Made by a program: the position numbers and the translations under genes. The notes under the pieces are model-generated. The model was given only the letters and a program-made list of their open reading frames with translations, had not been told where the DNA came from and searched no databases. A stretch of 64,000 nucleotides of DNA from Afifella marina DSM 2698 (GTDB taxonomy: Bacteria; Pseudomonadota; Alphaproteobacteria; Rhizobiales; Afifellaceae), in contig NZ_FMVW01000008.1 in the NCBI RefSeq assembly GCF_900102695.1, positions 120,896 to 184,895 on the forward strand. The letters run 5' to 3'. Shown here piece by piece: positions 1-8,705 of this stretch. How positions within the stretch are numbered: position 1 is the stretch's first letter; each line of letters opens with the position of its first letter.

Positions 1-114
1 TTCGCGCGCTACCGTTCCAGACGCGAAAGCACTTTTTCCGACAAGCTGCTTTCGGCGCTCCGCGCTGAGTTCGGTGGCCATATCGAGGGCGGGAGCAAGA
101 GCGAAAGAGCGTGA
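1..114 (+). CDS. Possible 3' end of an upstream gene (partial)
   Basis: One plus-strand frame is open from the left edge to a TGA at 112-114, giving 37 codons ending in a polar tail ([18 protein letters not shown] is part of it). It stops 43 bases before the preferred uvrC start, so it could be the last part of a gene co-directional with uvrC. The product is not recognisable from so short a piece. The minus strand is also open here, so chance is a real alternative. Confidence 0.25.
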   Translation, partial: FARYRSRRESTFSDKLLSALRAEFGGHIEGGSKSERA

Positions 115-157
115 GGCAGGTGCGCAAACGCGGACTAGCGCCTATCTTGGACGACAT

Positions 158-2212
158 ATGAGTGAGAACATCAGCAACGATCGGAAGGACGGCGTCGCGC
201 AGCCAGTGGACACGGAAAACTCCGTCGCCTCTGAAGACGTCGCCACGGCCTCCGACGCACCTCGTACGCCTGCGGCAGAGCCGGTTTCCGGCATAGCGTT
301 TGAGGAATTGCCGCCCGCCGAGCCCGGTGCGGACGTCATTGCGGCTGCCGTCAAAACCCTGCCCAACGCGCCCGGCGTCTACCGCATGATCAACGAGCAC
401 GGTCAGGTGCTCTATGTCGGCAAAGCGCGCAGCCTCAAGAAGCGCGTCGTCTCGTACACGCGGCTCGGCGGCCAGAACAACCGCATCGCCCGCATGATCC
501 GCGCCACGGCGGCGATGGATTTCGTGCGCACCCGCACGGAAACCGAGGCGCTTCTCCTGGAAGCGAATCTCATCAAGCGTTTGCGGCCGCGCTTCAACGT
601 TCTCCTGCGGGACGACAAGTCGTTCCCTTACATCCTGATCACCGGCGATCATGAGGCGCCGATGATCGTCAAGCACCGCGGGGCGCGCAAACGCGCGGGC
701 GACTATTATGGGCCTTTTGCCTCGGCCGGCGCGGTCGGGCGCACGATCAATGCCTTGCAGAAGGCGTTTCTCATTCGCTCCTGCTCCGATTCCGTCTACG
801 AGAGCAGAACCCGTCCCTGCCTCCTTTATCAAATCAAGCGCTGTTCGGCCCCCTGCACCGGGGAGATCTCGGTCGAGGATTATGCGAAGCTCGTCGAGGA
901 GGCCCGCGCCTTCCTGTCCGGCCGAAGTCAGGCCGTGCGCACGGAGCTCGCCCAGGAAATGGAGGCCGCCTCGTCTCGCTTCGATTTCGAGCAGGCGGCA
1001 GTTTACCGCGACCGGCTGGCGGCGCTGTCGCATGTCCAGTCCCACCAGGGCGTCAACCCGCAGAGCGTCGAAGAGGCCGATGTCTTCGCCATCCATCAGG
1101 AGGGCGGCATGGCCTGCGTGCAGGTGTTCTTCTTCCGCACCGGGCAGAATTGGGGCAATCGCGCCTATTTTCCCAAAGCCGATAAGACGATGGATGCGGC
1201 TCAGATTCTGCAGGCTTTTCTGGCGCAGTTCTATGACGACAAGCCGGTCCCGAAACTCGTTCTCGCCTCCGAAGAGTTCGAGGAACGCACGCTGCTTACC
1301 GAGGCGCTCAGCGAACGCGCGGGGCATCGCATCCAGGTCCATGTTCCGCAGCGAGGAGAGAAACGTGAGCTCGTCGAGCATGCGCTCACAAATGCGCGCG
1401 AAGCGTTGGGACGGCGGCTGGCGGAAACCTCCAGCCAGGCTCGCCTGCTGCAGGGGCTCGGAGAGGCGTTTGGCCTCCCCTCTCCTCCGAGGCGCGTCGA
1501 GGTCTACGACAACAGCCACATCCAGGGCACGAATGCCGTCGGCGGGATGATCGTCGCCGGACCCGAGGGCTTTTCCAAACCGCATTATCGCAAGTTCAAC
1601 ATCCGCTCCGAAGAGATCACACCCGGCGACGATTTCGGCATGATGCGCGAGGTTCTCACTCGCCGCTTTTCACGGCTTCTCAAGGAGGCCGGTCCGCGCA
1701 ATCCGGAAGAGCAAACGACCGAGGATGGCAGCGAAGCACAGAGCGACGCGATACCCGCCTGGCCGGATCTCATCGTCATCGACGGCGGCAAGGGGCAGCT
1801 TTCCGCCACTCTAACCGTTCTCAAAGAGCTCGGGATCGAAGATCAACCGGTGGTCAGCATCGCCAAGGGCCGCGACCGCGAAGCGGGGCGCGAGACCTTT
1901 TTCATGGCGGGGAAAGCGCCCTTTATGCTCCCCCACCGTGACCCAGTGCTCTATTTTATTCAGCGTCTGCGCGACGAGGCGCACCGTTTTGCCATCGGTT
2001 CGCACCGTGCCCGCCGAAAAAAGGCCATGACCGCCAATCCTCTCGACGAGATTTCGGGGATCGGCCCTTCGCGGAAACGTGCGCTTCTTCGGCATTTCGG
2101 CACGGCTCGCGCCGTCAGCCGCGCCGGCGTGGAAGACCTGATGGATGTGGAGGGAATCTCCGAGCAGATGGCGGAAATCATTTACGACCATTTCCACGAA
2201 CACGGCGGCTGA
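158..2212 (+). CDS. uvrC: UvrABC excinuclease subunit C
   Basis: UvrC makes both the 3' and the 5' incision during nucleotide excision repair after UvrA and UvrB have located the lesion. The N-terminal GIY-YIG nuclease is clear (GVYRMI near residue 73, YVGKA near 86), followed by a UVR motif ([11 protein letters not shown]), the RNase H-like nuclease domain with [11 protein letters not shown] and [11 protein letters not shown], and a C-terminal helix-hairpin-helix pair ([17 protein letters not shown]). I chose the ATG at 158 (684 residues); a GTG at 74 would add 28 low-complexity residues. The first ~60 residues are an acidic extension before the catalytic domain. pgsA follows 112 bases downstream on the same strand. 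Confidence 0.96.
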   Translation: MSENISNDRKDGVAQPVDTENSVASEDVATASDAPRTPAAEPVSGIAFEELPPAEPGADVIAAAVKTLPNAPGVYRMINEHGQVLYVGKARSLKKRVVSYTRLGGQNNRIARMIRATAAMDFVRTRTETEALLLEANLIKRLRPRFNVLLRDDKSFPYILITGDHEAPMIVKHRGARKRAGDYYGPFASAGAVGRTINALQKAFLIRSCSDSVYESRTRPCLLYQIKRCSAPCTGEISVEDYAKLVEEARAFLSGRSQAVRTELAQEMEAASSRFDFEQAAVYRDRLAALSHVQSHQGVNPQSVEEADVFAIHQEGGMACVQVFFFRTGQNWGNRAYFPKADKTMDAAQILQAFLAQFYDDKPVPKLVLASEEFEERTLLTEALSERAGHRIQVHVPQRGEKRELVEHALTNAREALGRRLAETSSQARLLQGLGEAFGLPSPPRRVEVYDNSHIQGTNAVGGMIVAGPEGFSKPHYRKFNIRSEEITPGDDFGMMREVLTRRFSRLLKEAGPRNPEEQTTEDGSEAQSDAIPAWPDLIVIDGGKGQLSATLTVLKELGIEDQPVVSIAKGRDREAGRETFFMAGKAPFMLPHRDPVLYFIQRLRDEAHRFAIGSHRARRKKAMTANPLDEISGIGPSRKRALLRHFGTARAVSRAGVEDLMDVEGISEQMAEIIYDHFHEHGG

Positions 2213-2324
2213 GACAAAATGGCACCGGTCTTGGCTAACAATCAGCGTGACAATTACAAAAGTTTTGTCAGGCACTGCTATTGAGACCGTTGACACTGCG
2301 AGCGGGCAAGGAACAAGCTGAGGC

Positions 2325-2924
2325 ATGACCATGGAAGCACAGAACGCGGCCCGCACCCCGCACATCCAGGCTTTCACGATACCGAACGTCCTGACCTACG
2401 GTCGGATCGCGGCGGCACCGCTGCTTGGTGCCTTCTTCATCCCCGAGATCGGTCCCTGGATCGCCTTCGTCATTTTCGTGGCGGCATCCGTCACCGACTA
2501 TTTCGACGGCTATCTCGCTCGGATCTGGGAACAGCAATCGGCCCTCGGCCGAATGCTCGACCCGATCGCCGACAAGCTTCTCGTCGCCGTGGCGATCCTT
2601 ATTCTGGTGGCGGACGGAATGCTCGCCGGCTGGACGATCTGGGCGGCAATCAACATCCTGATGCGCGAAATCCTCGTCTCCGGACTGCGCGAGTTCCTGG
2701 CGGAATTGCGCGTGAGCGTGCCAGTCACGAAGCTCGCGAAATGGAAGACGACGATGCAGCTCTTCGCGATCGCCGCGCTTTTGATCGCGCCGGCAATCCA
2801 GGGCGCCAAGAGCGGCATCATCATCGATCTCGGCCTCGCCTTCTTCTGGCTTGCGGCGATCGTGACGCTCTACACTGGCTATGATTATTTCCGCGCCGGC
2901 TTGAAGCATCTGGTGGACGAATGA
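2325..2924 (+). CDS. pgsA: CDP-diacylglycerol--glycerol-3-phosphate 3-phosphatidyltransferase
   Basis: PgsA makes phosphatidylglycerophosphate from CDP-diacylglycerol and glycerol-3-phosphate, the committed step to phosphatidylglycerol and cardiolipin, in the inner membrane. The CDP-alcohol phosphatidyltransferase signature is complete: D..DG..AR followed by G...D...D (DYFDGYLARIW, then GRMLDPIADK). The protein has 199 residues, usual for the family, with several hydrophobic helices and a typical start region (TIPNVLTYGRI). Its stop overlaps the moaD start by four bases (ATGA), so translation of the two is probably coupled. The uvrC-pgsA-moaD-moaE order is common in Hyphomicrobiales. Confidence 0.95.
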   Translation: MTMEAQNAARTPHIQAFTIPNVLTYGRIAAAPLLGAFFIPEIGPWIAFVIFVAASVTDYFDGYLARIWEQQSALGRMLDPIADKLLVAVAILILVADGMLAGWTIWAAINILMREILVSGLREFLAELRVSVPVTKLAKWKTTMQLFAIAALLIAPAIQGAKSGIIIDLGLAFFWLAAIVTLYTGYDYFRAGLKHLVDE

Positions 2925-3178
2925 GCCTCGAACTGCGTTATTTCGCGTGGGTGCGTGAGCGCATCGGAAGCCCCGGAGAGAGCCTCGACGTGCCTGGCGA
3001 AGTCACGACCGTCGGCGATTTGATCAGCTGGCTCGCCAACAAGGATGAAGGCTATGCGGCTGCGTTCGCGGAGCCGGACATCATCCGCGCCGCGATAGAT
3101 CACGAGCATGTGGAGCATGACGCGGCGCTCGCAGGCGCCAAAGAGGTGGCTTTCTTCCCGCCCATGACCGGCGGCTGA
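2921..3178 (+). CDS. moaD: Molybdopterin synthase sulfur carrier subunit
   Basis: MoaD is the small ubiquitin-like subunit of molybdopterin synthase. Its C-terminal glycine is activated by MoeB and carries the thiocarboxylate sulfur used to make the dithiolene of molybdopterin. The 85-residue product ends in FFPPMTGG, the required Gly-Gly terminus, and opens with LRYFAWVRERIG, typical of the beta-grasp fold. The start overlaps the pgsA stop. moaE follows after 63 bases, consistent with co-expression of both subunits. Confidence 0.94.
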   Translation: MSLELRYFAWVRERIGSPGESLDVPGEVTTVGDLISWLANKDEGYAAAFAEPDIIRAAIDHEHVEHDAALAGAKEVAFFPPMTGG

Positions 3179-3241
3179 ATCCACCATTCTTGCAGTCACC
3201 GCACGATCTGCGTCAGCACGGCGAGGCTGAGAAAGTGATTC

Positions 3242-3709
3242 ATGTCCTGCACAATTAGAATCCGGATCCAGCCGCAACCCTTTGATGCCGAAGAAGAAAG
3301 TAAGCAGCTGACCGAGGGGCGCAGTGATGTCGGCGCGCTCGTCACCTTCACCGGCTATTGCCGCGATGAAGGCGGCACGCTCGCCGCGCTCACGCTGGAG
3401 CACTATCCCGGCATGGCGGAGGCCGAGATCGGCCGCATCGCCGAAGAAGCCGCCGCGCGATGGCCTTTGAGCGGGCTCACAGCCATCCATCGTCATGGCC
3501 GCATCGTGCCCGGCGAACCGATCGTCCTCGTGGCTGCCGCCTCGAGCCATCGCCAGGCCGCGTTCGAGGCCGCGTCCTTCATGATGGATTATCTCAAAAC
3601 CCGCGCGCCCTTCTGGAAGAAGGAAGAACGCGTCGGCGATCGTGACGGCGATTGGGTGCGGGCGAAGGCCACGGACGACGCTGCAGCCGGGCGCTGGCAG
3701 AAGCCCTGA
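3242..3709 (+). CDS. moaE: Molybdopterin synthase catalytic subunit
   Basis: MoaE is the large catalytic subunit that converts precursor Z (cPMP) to molybdopterin with sulfur delivered by MoaD. The 155-residue sequence carries family motifs VGALVTFTGYCRDE near the N terminus, the RHGRIVPGE segment, and the lysine-rich active-site stretch MDYLKTRAPFWKKE near the C terminus. It is the last gene of the plus-strand run and is followed by a hairpin with an A/T-flanked stem (3758-3781) that would separate it from convergent ilvE. Confidence 0.95.
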   Translation: MSCTIRIRIQPQPFDAEEESKQLTEGRSDVGALVTFTGYCRDEGGTLAALTLEHYPGMAEAEIGRIAEEAAARWPLSGLTAIHRHGRIVPGEPIVLVAAASSHRQAAFEAASFMMDYLKTRAPFWKKEERVGDRDGDWVRAKATDDAAAGRWQKP

Positions 3710-3757
3710 GGCCTCTGACCGGGGCGAGATGCGGCTCTCGCCCCTCCGCAGACAGCA

Positions 3758-3781
3758 AAAAGGGCGCCGCAGCGCCCTTTT
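3758..3781. terminator. Bidirectional Rho-independent terminator between moaE and ilvE
   Basis: A perfect 10-base inverted repeat (AAAAGGGCGC ... GCGCCCTTTT) with a four-base loop lies between convergent moaE and ilvE. The A-run on the left and T-run on the right make it a plausible terminator on both strands. Confidence 0.8.
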
Positions 3782-3806
3782 CAAATTCACCAGATGGCCG
3801 CGGGCG

Positions 3807-4712
3807 TCAGCCTGCGGCAGCCACTTTCTGAGGCGCCGAAACCGGCGTCACGGCGGCGATATAATCCTCAAACATCGTCTTCGAGATCTCGCCCGGCGTG
3901 AAGTGATACGGTCCGATCTCAGCGACCGGCGTCACCTCTGCGGCCGTCCCGGTGATGAAGCACTCGGAAAAACCGTCGAGCTCTTCGGGCATGATCGCCC
4001 GCACGTTGACCTCGATACCCCGCGCTTCTGCGAGCTCGATGACCGTCTGGCGGGTGAGACCATTGAGGAAGCAATCAGGCTCCGGCGTATGCAGCACACC
4101 ATCCTTCACGAAGAAGATGTTGGCGCCCGTGCATTCGGCGACACGTCCGCGCCAATCAAGCATCATGGCATCGGCATAGCCCTTGCTCTCCGCGGCATGC
4201 TTGGAGATCGTGCAGATCATATAAAGCCCGGCGGCTTTGGCGTGGACCGGCGCGGTGCGCGGATCCGGCCGGCAATAGCTCGCGATATCGAGGCGGATGC
4301 CTTTCAGCCGCTCTTCCGGATCGAAATAAGACGGCCACTGCCAGGCGGCGATCGCCACGTTGATCCGGTTCTTCTGAGCGGAAACACCCATCATTTCGCT
4401 GCCGCGCCAGGCAAAGGGCCGCAGATATGCGTCGGTGAAGTTGTTCACCCGCAGAACTTCGGCCTTCGCCGACTCGATTTCCTCCACCGAGTAAGGCAGC
4501 TTGAAATCCAAGGTGTTGGCAGACGCGTGAAGGCGCTGCGTGTGCTGGAGGCTCTTGAAAACTACCCCTCCATAGGCGCGCTCACCCTCGAATACGCAGC
4601 TGCCGTAGTGAAGACCATGCGTCAGCACATGAATCTTTGCATCTGCCCAGTCGACGAACTCGCCATTGAGCCAGATTTTGCCTTGCATTTGATCGAAGGG
4701 AACGCCTGCCAT
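3807..4712 (-). CDS. ilvE: Branched-chain amino acid aminotransferase
   Basis: This PLP-dependent class IV aminotransferase carries out the last transamination in valine, leucine and isoleucine synthesis and the first in their breakdown. The 301-residue protein shows the family N terminus (GKIWLNGEFVDWADAKIHV, THGLHYGSCVFEGERAY), the probable PLP lysine in VHAKAAGLYM (near residue 155), and the class IV signature around ECTGANIFFVKDG and FLNGLTRQTVIELA. It is divergent from the MarR-type regulator gene, with ~150 bases between starts, so that regulator could act on it, but this is only positional inference. Confidence 0.95.
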   Translation of the reverse strand: MAGVPFDQMQGKIWLNGEFVDWADAKIHVLTHGLHYGSCVFEGERAYGGVVFKSLQHTQRLHASANTLDFKLPYSVEEIESAKAEVLRVNNFTDAYLRPFAWRGSEMMGVSAQKNRINVAIAAWQWPSYFDPEERLKGIRLDIASYCRPDPRTAPVHAKAAGLYMICTISKHAAESKGYADAMMLDWRGRVAECTGANIFFVKDGVLHTPEPDCFLNGLTRQTVIELAEARGIEVNVRAIMPEELDGFSECFITGTAAEVTPVAEIGPYHFTPGEISKTMFEDYIAAVTPVSAPQKVAAAG

Positions 4713-4863
4713 TGATTTCTCCTACCCTTGAGCTTGCATTGCTTTCGGCGGCGCATCTTGTAAGGTTTGCGGCAAGAGCGCGCTCTTTTGGACCGTCTCT
4801 CCTGCCCAGCAACCATACACAAACGGCTTGACCTTCGTAGTCAACGACGGAAAATATGTCAAC

Positions 4864-5379
4864 ATGGCTGACGTAATTACGCCCTCACGCGAACGGATCG
4901 CGCCGATTTTTCCCAAAGAGCGCTATGACGACCTAATGTCTTTGCTCTTTTTTGCATATCGAGATTTTATTTCCGATCCGGACGCGATCCTCGCGCGCTA
5001 TGAGTTCGGCCGTGCGCATCACCGGGTGCTGCATTTCGTGACGTGCCACCCTGGTATGCGCGTGGCGGACCTCTTGGACATGCTGAAGATCACCAAGCAG
5101 AGCCTCGGCCGGGTTCTGAAGCAACTCATCACGGGTGGGTACATCGAACAGCAGCCTGGCGAGACGGATCGGCGGGAAAGGCTGCTCTTCGCCACCTCAG
5201 AAGGCGAGGCGCTCGCCGCCCGTCTGCGCGAACCACAATCTCGCCGAATCGAGAGGGCATTGGCTCGTCTTGAGCCTGATGCACGCGACACCATCGCAGA
5301 CTTTCTGCTCAACATGGTCAATGAAGCGGAACAGGGCGACGTGGCGCGACGGGTGTTTGAGGAAAGAACCAGCGCATGA
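4864..5379 (+). CDS. MarR-family transcriptional regulator, PetP-like
   Basis: The 171-residue product has a central winged helix-turn-helix of MarR type (HHRVLHFVTCHPGMRVADL, then LKITKQSLGRVLKQLITGGY and the wing QPGETDRRERLL). I prefer the ATG at 4864 to an upstream ATG at 4828 because the homologous domain starts well inside. It overlaps the response regulator start by four bases. A MarR-type gene directly in front of an OmpR-type regulator matches the petP-petR pair described in Rhodobacter capsulatus, where PetR is needed for cytochrome bc1 expression. Whether the role is conserved here is inference. Confidence 0.85.
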   Translation: MADVITPSRERIAPIFPKERYDDLMSLLFFAYRDFISDPDAILARYEFGRAHHRVLHFVTCHPGMRVADLLDMLKITKQSLGRVLKQLITGGYIEQQPGETDRRERLLFATSEGEALAARLREPQSRRIERALARLEPDARDTIADFLLNMVNEAEQGDVARRVFEERTSA

Positions 5380-6092
5380 CCCTCGCCGAACAGGCGGTGC
5401 CGGCAGAGCTGCCGGACGATGCTCCCCATCTCCTCGTCATCGATGACGACAACCGCATCCGCTCCCTGCTCTCACGTTTTTTGAGGAATGGCGGTTACCG
5501 CGTGACCGTCGCCGCATCGGCGGAAGAGGCGCGACGCCATCTCTCAGCCATGACCTTTGATCTCCTCATCGTCGATGTGATGATGCCCGGCGAAAACGGC
5601 ATGGATCTGGTGGCAAGCCTGCGCAAAACCGACGACGTGCCGATCCTGATGCTGACGGCGCGGTCGGAGGCAGAAAGCCGCGTGCGGGGTCTCGAGCTCG
5701 GCGCCGACGATTATCTCGCCAAGCCCTTCGAGCCGCGCGAGCTTCTTCTGCGCATCAGCAACATCTTGAAACGCGGGAGCCCGCCTCCCGTGCGCGAAAT
5801 CGAATTCGTGCGCTTTGGTCCCTTCACATTCCATCTCGAGCGCGGAGAGCTGAAGCGCGGGCTGGAGCCGATCCGTCTCACCGACCGCGAGCGCGAATTG
5901 CTCACAGCCTTCTCCAGCCGCCCGGGCGAAACCGTGCCTCGCCATGAGCTTTTGTCCAGCTCCGATGCGAGCGGCGAGCGCACCGTCGACGTGCAGGTCA
6001 ACCGATTGCGGCGCAAGATCGAAGCCGATCCTTCAAATCCGGTGCATCTGCAGACGGTTCGCGGCATCGGCTACCGGTTGATGGTCGACTGA
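5376..6092 (+). CDS. OmpR-family response regulator, PetR-like
   Basis: The 238-residue protein has an N-terminal receiver domain with the acidic pocket DDD near residues 23-25, the phospho-acceptor D67 in LIVDVMMPG, and K117 in YLAKPFEP, followed by an OmpR/PhoB winged-helix domain from ~130 (LTDRERELLTAF, TVDVQVNRLRRKIE, TVRGIGYRL). Its length matches PetR of R. capsulatus. It is translationally coupled to the MarR-type gene and followed six bases later by a sensor kinase, so the three probably form one operon. Confidence 0.92.
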   Translation: MTLAEQAVPAELPDDAPHLLVIDDDNRIRSLLSRFLRNGGYRVTVAASAEEARRHLSAMTFDLLIVDVMMPGENGMDLVASLRKTDDVPILMLTARSEAESRVRGLELGADDYLAKPFEPRELLLRISNILKRGSPPPVREIEFVRFGPFTFHLERGELKRGLEPIRLTDRERELLTAFSSRPGETVPRHELLSSSDASGERTVDVQVNRLRRKIEADPSNPVHLQTVRGIGYRLMVD

Positions 6093-6098
6093 TATCTG

Positions 6099-7559
6099 AT
6101 GTCGCGAGCGCCGTTCCTTAGACGTGCAGTCTCGGCCGTCTTCCCTGATCGGGGCACGCCTGCGCGCCTCAATCGCCAGGGCCTGCGTCGCTCACTCAGA
6201 CGTTGGCGCCGCCGGCTCAAACGCATCCGGCCGTTCGGCGGGCTCGGCGACCGGCTCATGGGGCGCATGCCGAAGGGGCTCTTCGCCCGCTCCATTCTGA
6301 TCGTCGTCACCCCGATCGTCATTCTCCAGGCGATCGTTGCCTATGTCTTCATGGAGCGGCACTGGCAGCTCGTGACCGAGCGCCTGTCGCAATCGCTCAC
6401 CGGCGACATCGCCGCTCTCATCGCGGTCATCGAACGCTATCCCCACGAGCCCGGCTATCTCGACGTCACACGGCTCGCGGCCGATACGTTTCAGCTCACC
6501 GTCTCTATCTTGCCGCCGGATCCCCTGCCGCCGCCCGTTCCAAAGCCCTTCTTCTCCCTTCTCGACCACACCTTGTCCGAGCAGATCACTCAGGTGATCG
6601 GCCGCCCGTTCTGGATCGACACCGTCGGCAATTCCGATCTCGTCGAGATCCGCATTCGGCTCGACGATGTGGTCCTGCGCGTCTTTGCGCCGCGTCGCCG
6701 CGCCTATGCCTCCAATTCGCACATCTTCCTCGTCTGGATGAGCGGCAGCGCCCTCATCCTGCTGGCGATCGCACTGTTGTTTCTGCGCAATCAGATCAAG
6801 CCGATCGTCGCCCTCGCCTATGCGGCCGAGAGTTTTGGCAAAGGCCGCAACGTGGAGAACTTCAAGCCCCGGGGAGCCCGGGAGGTCCGGCAGGCGAGCC
6901 AGGCATTCCTCGACATGCGCGAGCGCATCGAACGGCAGATCGAGCAACGCACCACGATGCTGTCGGGCGTGAGCCATGACCTCAGAACCATTCTGACGCG
7001 GTTCCGCCTGGAGCTCGCTCTCCTGCCGGAGGGCGAAGAAAGCCAGGCGATGCAGAATGACGTCGAAGAGATGAGCCGTATGCTGGAGGATTATCTGGCC
7101 TTCGCCAAGGGTGACGCGGGCGAAGAAACGGAGGCCGTGGTGCTGCCCGATCTCCTCGAAACCCTTGCCGACCACGCGCGGCGAAGCGGCGACGCGGTGG
7201 TGCTGAACTTCTCGGGCGAACCGGAGATCCATGTACGCCCGACAGCTCTCGCGCGTTGCATCTCAAACCTTCTCACGAACGCAGCAAAATTCGCCGATCG
7301 CGTCGAGATCAGCGCCACCCATCGCGACGGGATCCTGGAAATCACCATCGATGACGATGGGCCGGGCATACCCGACGAGGATAAGGAAGCGGTGTTTCGC
7401 CCGTTCTACAGGCTGGATGATGCCCGCAATGTCGATGTCGGGGGAACGGGGCTTGGACTTGCCATCGCGCGCGACATTGCCCGCAGCCATGGCGGCGACA
7501 TTGCCCTGGAAGACAGCAGGCTCGGCGGATTGAGAGCGGTGGTGACTATTCCGGCGTAG
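6099..7559 (+). CDS. EnvZ-like sensor histidine kinase
   Basis: This 486-residue membrane kinase has a basic N-terminal tail, TM segments near residues 62-85 and 208-230, a periplasmic domain of ~120 residues between them, a HAMP-like segment, a dimerisation/phospho-acceptor helix with H293 (VSHDLRTILTRF), and an HATPase domain with the N box (ISNLLTNAAKFA) and G boxes (DDDGPGIPDE, GGTGLGLAIARDI). The proline usually following the H box (HDLRTPL in EnvZ) is isoleucine. It is the presumed partner of the preceding regulator. The input signal cannot be read from the sequence. Confidence 0.92.
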   Translation: MSRAPFLRRAVSAVFPDRGTPARLNRQGLRRSLRRWRRRLKRIRPFGGLGDRLMGRMPKGLFARSILIVVTPIVILQAIVAYVFMERHWQLVTERLSQSLTGDIAALIAVIERYPHEPGYLDVTRLAADTFQLTVSILPPDPLPPPVPKPFFSLLDHTLSEQITQVIGRPFWIDTVGNSDLVEIRIRLDDVVLRVFAPRRRAYASNSHIFLVWMSGSALILLAIALLFLRNQIKPIVALAYAAESFGKGRNVENFKPRGAREVRQASQAFLDMRERIERQIEQRTTMLSGVSHDLRTILTRFRLELALLPEGEESQAMQNDVEEMSRMLEDYLAFAKGDAGEETEAVVLPDLLETLADHARRSGDAVVLNFSGEPEIHVRPTALARCISNLLTNAAKFADRVEISATHRDGILEITIDDDGPGIPDEDKEAVFRPFYRLDDARNVDVGGTGLGLAIARDIARSHGGDIALEDSRLGGLRAVVTIPA

Positions 7560-7565
7560 CGGCCA

Positions 7566-7919
7566 TCAGAAAAGCCGCCCACCGACGGGCACCTCGAGAT
7601 TGGGCTCGATCAGCACGACCTCTCCATCGGCATCGGGAACGCCGAGCGTCAGAACCTCGGAGCGCATTGGACCGATTTGGCGCGGAGGAAAATTCACGAC
7701 GGCAAGAACTTGCCGTCCGACCAGTTCGCCCGGTTCATAATGTTTGGTGATCTGCGCGGAGGATTTCTTCTGCCCGATCTCCTCGCCGAAATCGATGAGA
7801 AGCCTGTAAGCGGGTTTGCGCGCTTCCGGAAACGGGGCAGCCTCGACGATGCGACCGACACGGATATCGACTTTCAGAAAATCATCGAAGGCGATCGTCT
7901 CGCAAACAGGATCGCTCAT
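7566..7919 (-). CDS. csaA: tRNA-binding protein, CsaA family
   Basis: The 117-residue protein is a stand-alone EMAP-II/Trbp-type OB-fold domain. Visible motifs are FLKVDIRVGRIVEAAPFPEA at the N terminus and the C-terminal half AVVNFPPRQIGPMRSEVLTL with VPVGGRLF. CsaA proteins bind tRNA and have been proposed to have a chaperone or secretion-related role in Bacillus. The ATG at 7919 is chosen; a GTG two codons earlier overlaps the TetR stop. It is convergent with the sensor kinase with only six bases between stops. Confidence 0.9.
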   Translation of the reverse strand: MSDPVCETIAFDDFLKVDIRVGRIVEAAPFPEARKPAYRLLIDFGEEIGQKKSSAQITKHYEPGELVGRQVLAVVNFPPRQIGPMRSEVLTLGVPDADGEVVLIEPNLEVPVGGRLF

Positions 7920-7921
7920 CG

Positions 7922-8605
7922 TCACGCGGCTCCGCTGGCCTGGGAGCCCTCGGACGGTGCCGCCTCTTCAGGCGCCGGCGCGCTTCGCGGCGCTGTGTGG
8001 CGGCGGCCTCCGGGCGGTCGCGGCAGGAAACGCGCCAGCCGATCGAGACGCATCACCGCCCGCTCGCCCTTGCGGAGTTCGCGATCGAGCGCCGACATCG
8101 TGCGCGCAAGACCCGGGTCATCGTCGGTCAGCCATGTGCGCATCACCCGACTCCACAGGAAAGCCAGTCCCTGCGCCCGAACCAGTCCTCCCGGTCCGCC
8201 AGACGAAATACCGGCCGCCGTCATCATCCAAGCCATCGACGTGACAAGGTGCCGGTTCAGCTCTGCGGCCAGAAGCGGGTCGCGCCTCGCCGAATGGGCA
8301 AGGCCCGAAACGGCATGCTTATGGGTCCCCAAAGCTTCAAAGCGCGAGAACAGCACATCGAAGAGCCGTTCGCGGCGGCTTTCGAACGCCATGTCCGGAT
8401 CGAGATTGGAAAGGACGGCGCGGTCGGTTCGCCGAGAAAAATCCCCGAGGATGTCGCCCCGACCGTCATAGGTTTCGCGCAATTGCTGCAAGGTCACACC
8501 CGCCGCGTCGGCGATATCGGCGAGCGTCACGTCATCCCAGTCGCGCTCGGCCACGAGGTCGAGCAACGCGTCGATGATCTTGTCGCGGGTTTTGGCAGTG
8601 GCCAT
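7922..8605 (-). CDS. TetR-family transcriptional regulator
   Basis: The 227-residue protein begins with a TetR-type helix-turn-helix (ATAKTRDKIIDALLDLVAE, VTLADIADAAGVTLQQLRET). The remainder is a helical ligand domain with a C-terminal Ala/Pro-rich tail. The start at 8605 is preferred to 8677 because the longer form only adds an unrelated leader. It lies between proC (100 bases upstream) and csaA, all on the minus strand. Ligand and targets are unknown. Confidence 0.85.
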   Translation of the reverse strand: MATAKTRDKIIDALLDLVAERDWDDVTLADIADAAGVTLQQLRETYDGRGDILGDFSRRTDRAVLSNLDPDMAFESRRERLFDVLFSRFEALGTHKHAVSGLAHSARRDPLLAAELNRHLVTSMAWMMTAAGISSGGPGGLVRAQGLAFLWSRVMRTWLTDDDPGLARTMSALDRELRKGERAVMRLDRLARFLPRPPGGRRHTAPRSAPAPEEAAPSEGSQASGAA

Positions 8606-8705
8606 CGTGGTCAATTCCCTTCTGCCCTCAAATATGGCGTGGCGCTCTTGTAGATAGAGGCCGCAATGACGGGGCAAGACCCTGCCACAATGCCGCAGGC
8701 TTCGC

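Noticed and set aside
708..1550. 280-codon frame inside uvrC
   Set aside because: It is a shadow of uvrC in another frame, rich in Arg, Ser and Pro with no domain.
3642..4715. 357-codon plus frame over ilvE
   Set aside because: Antisense to ilvE, which matches its family end to end.
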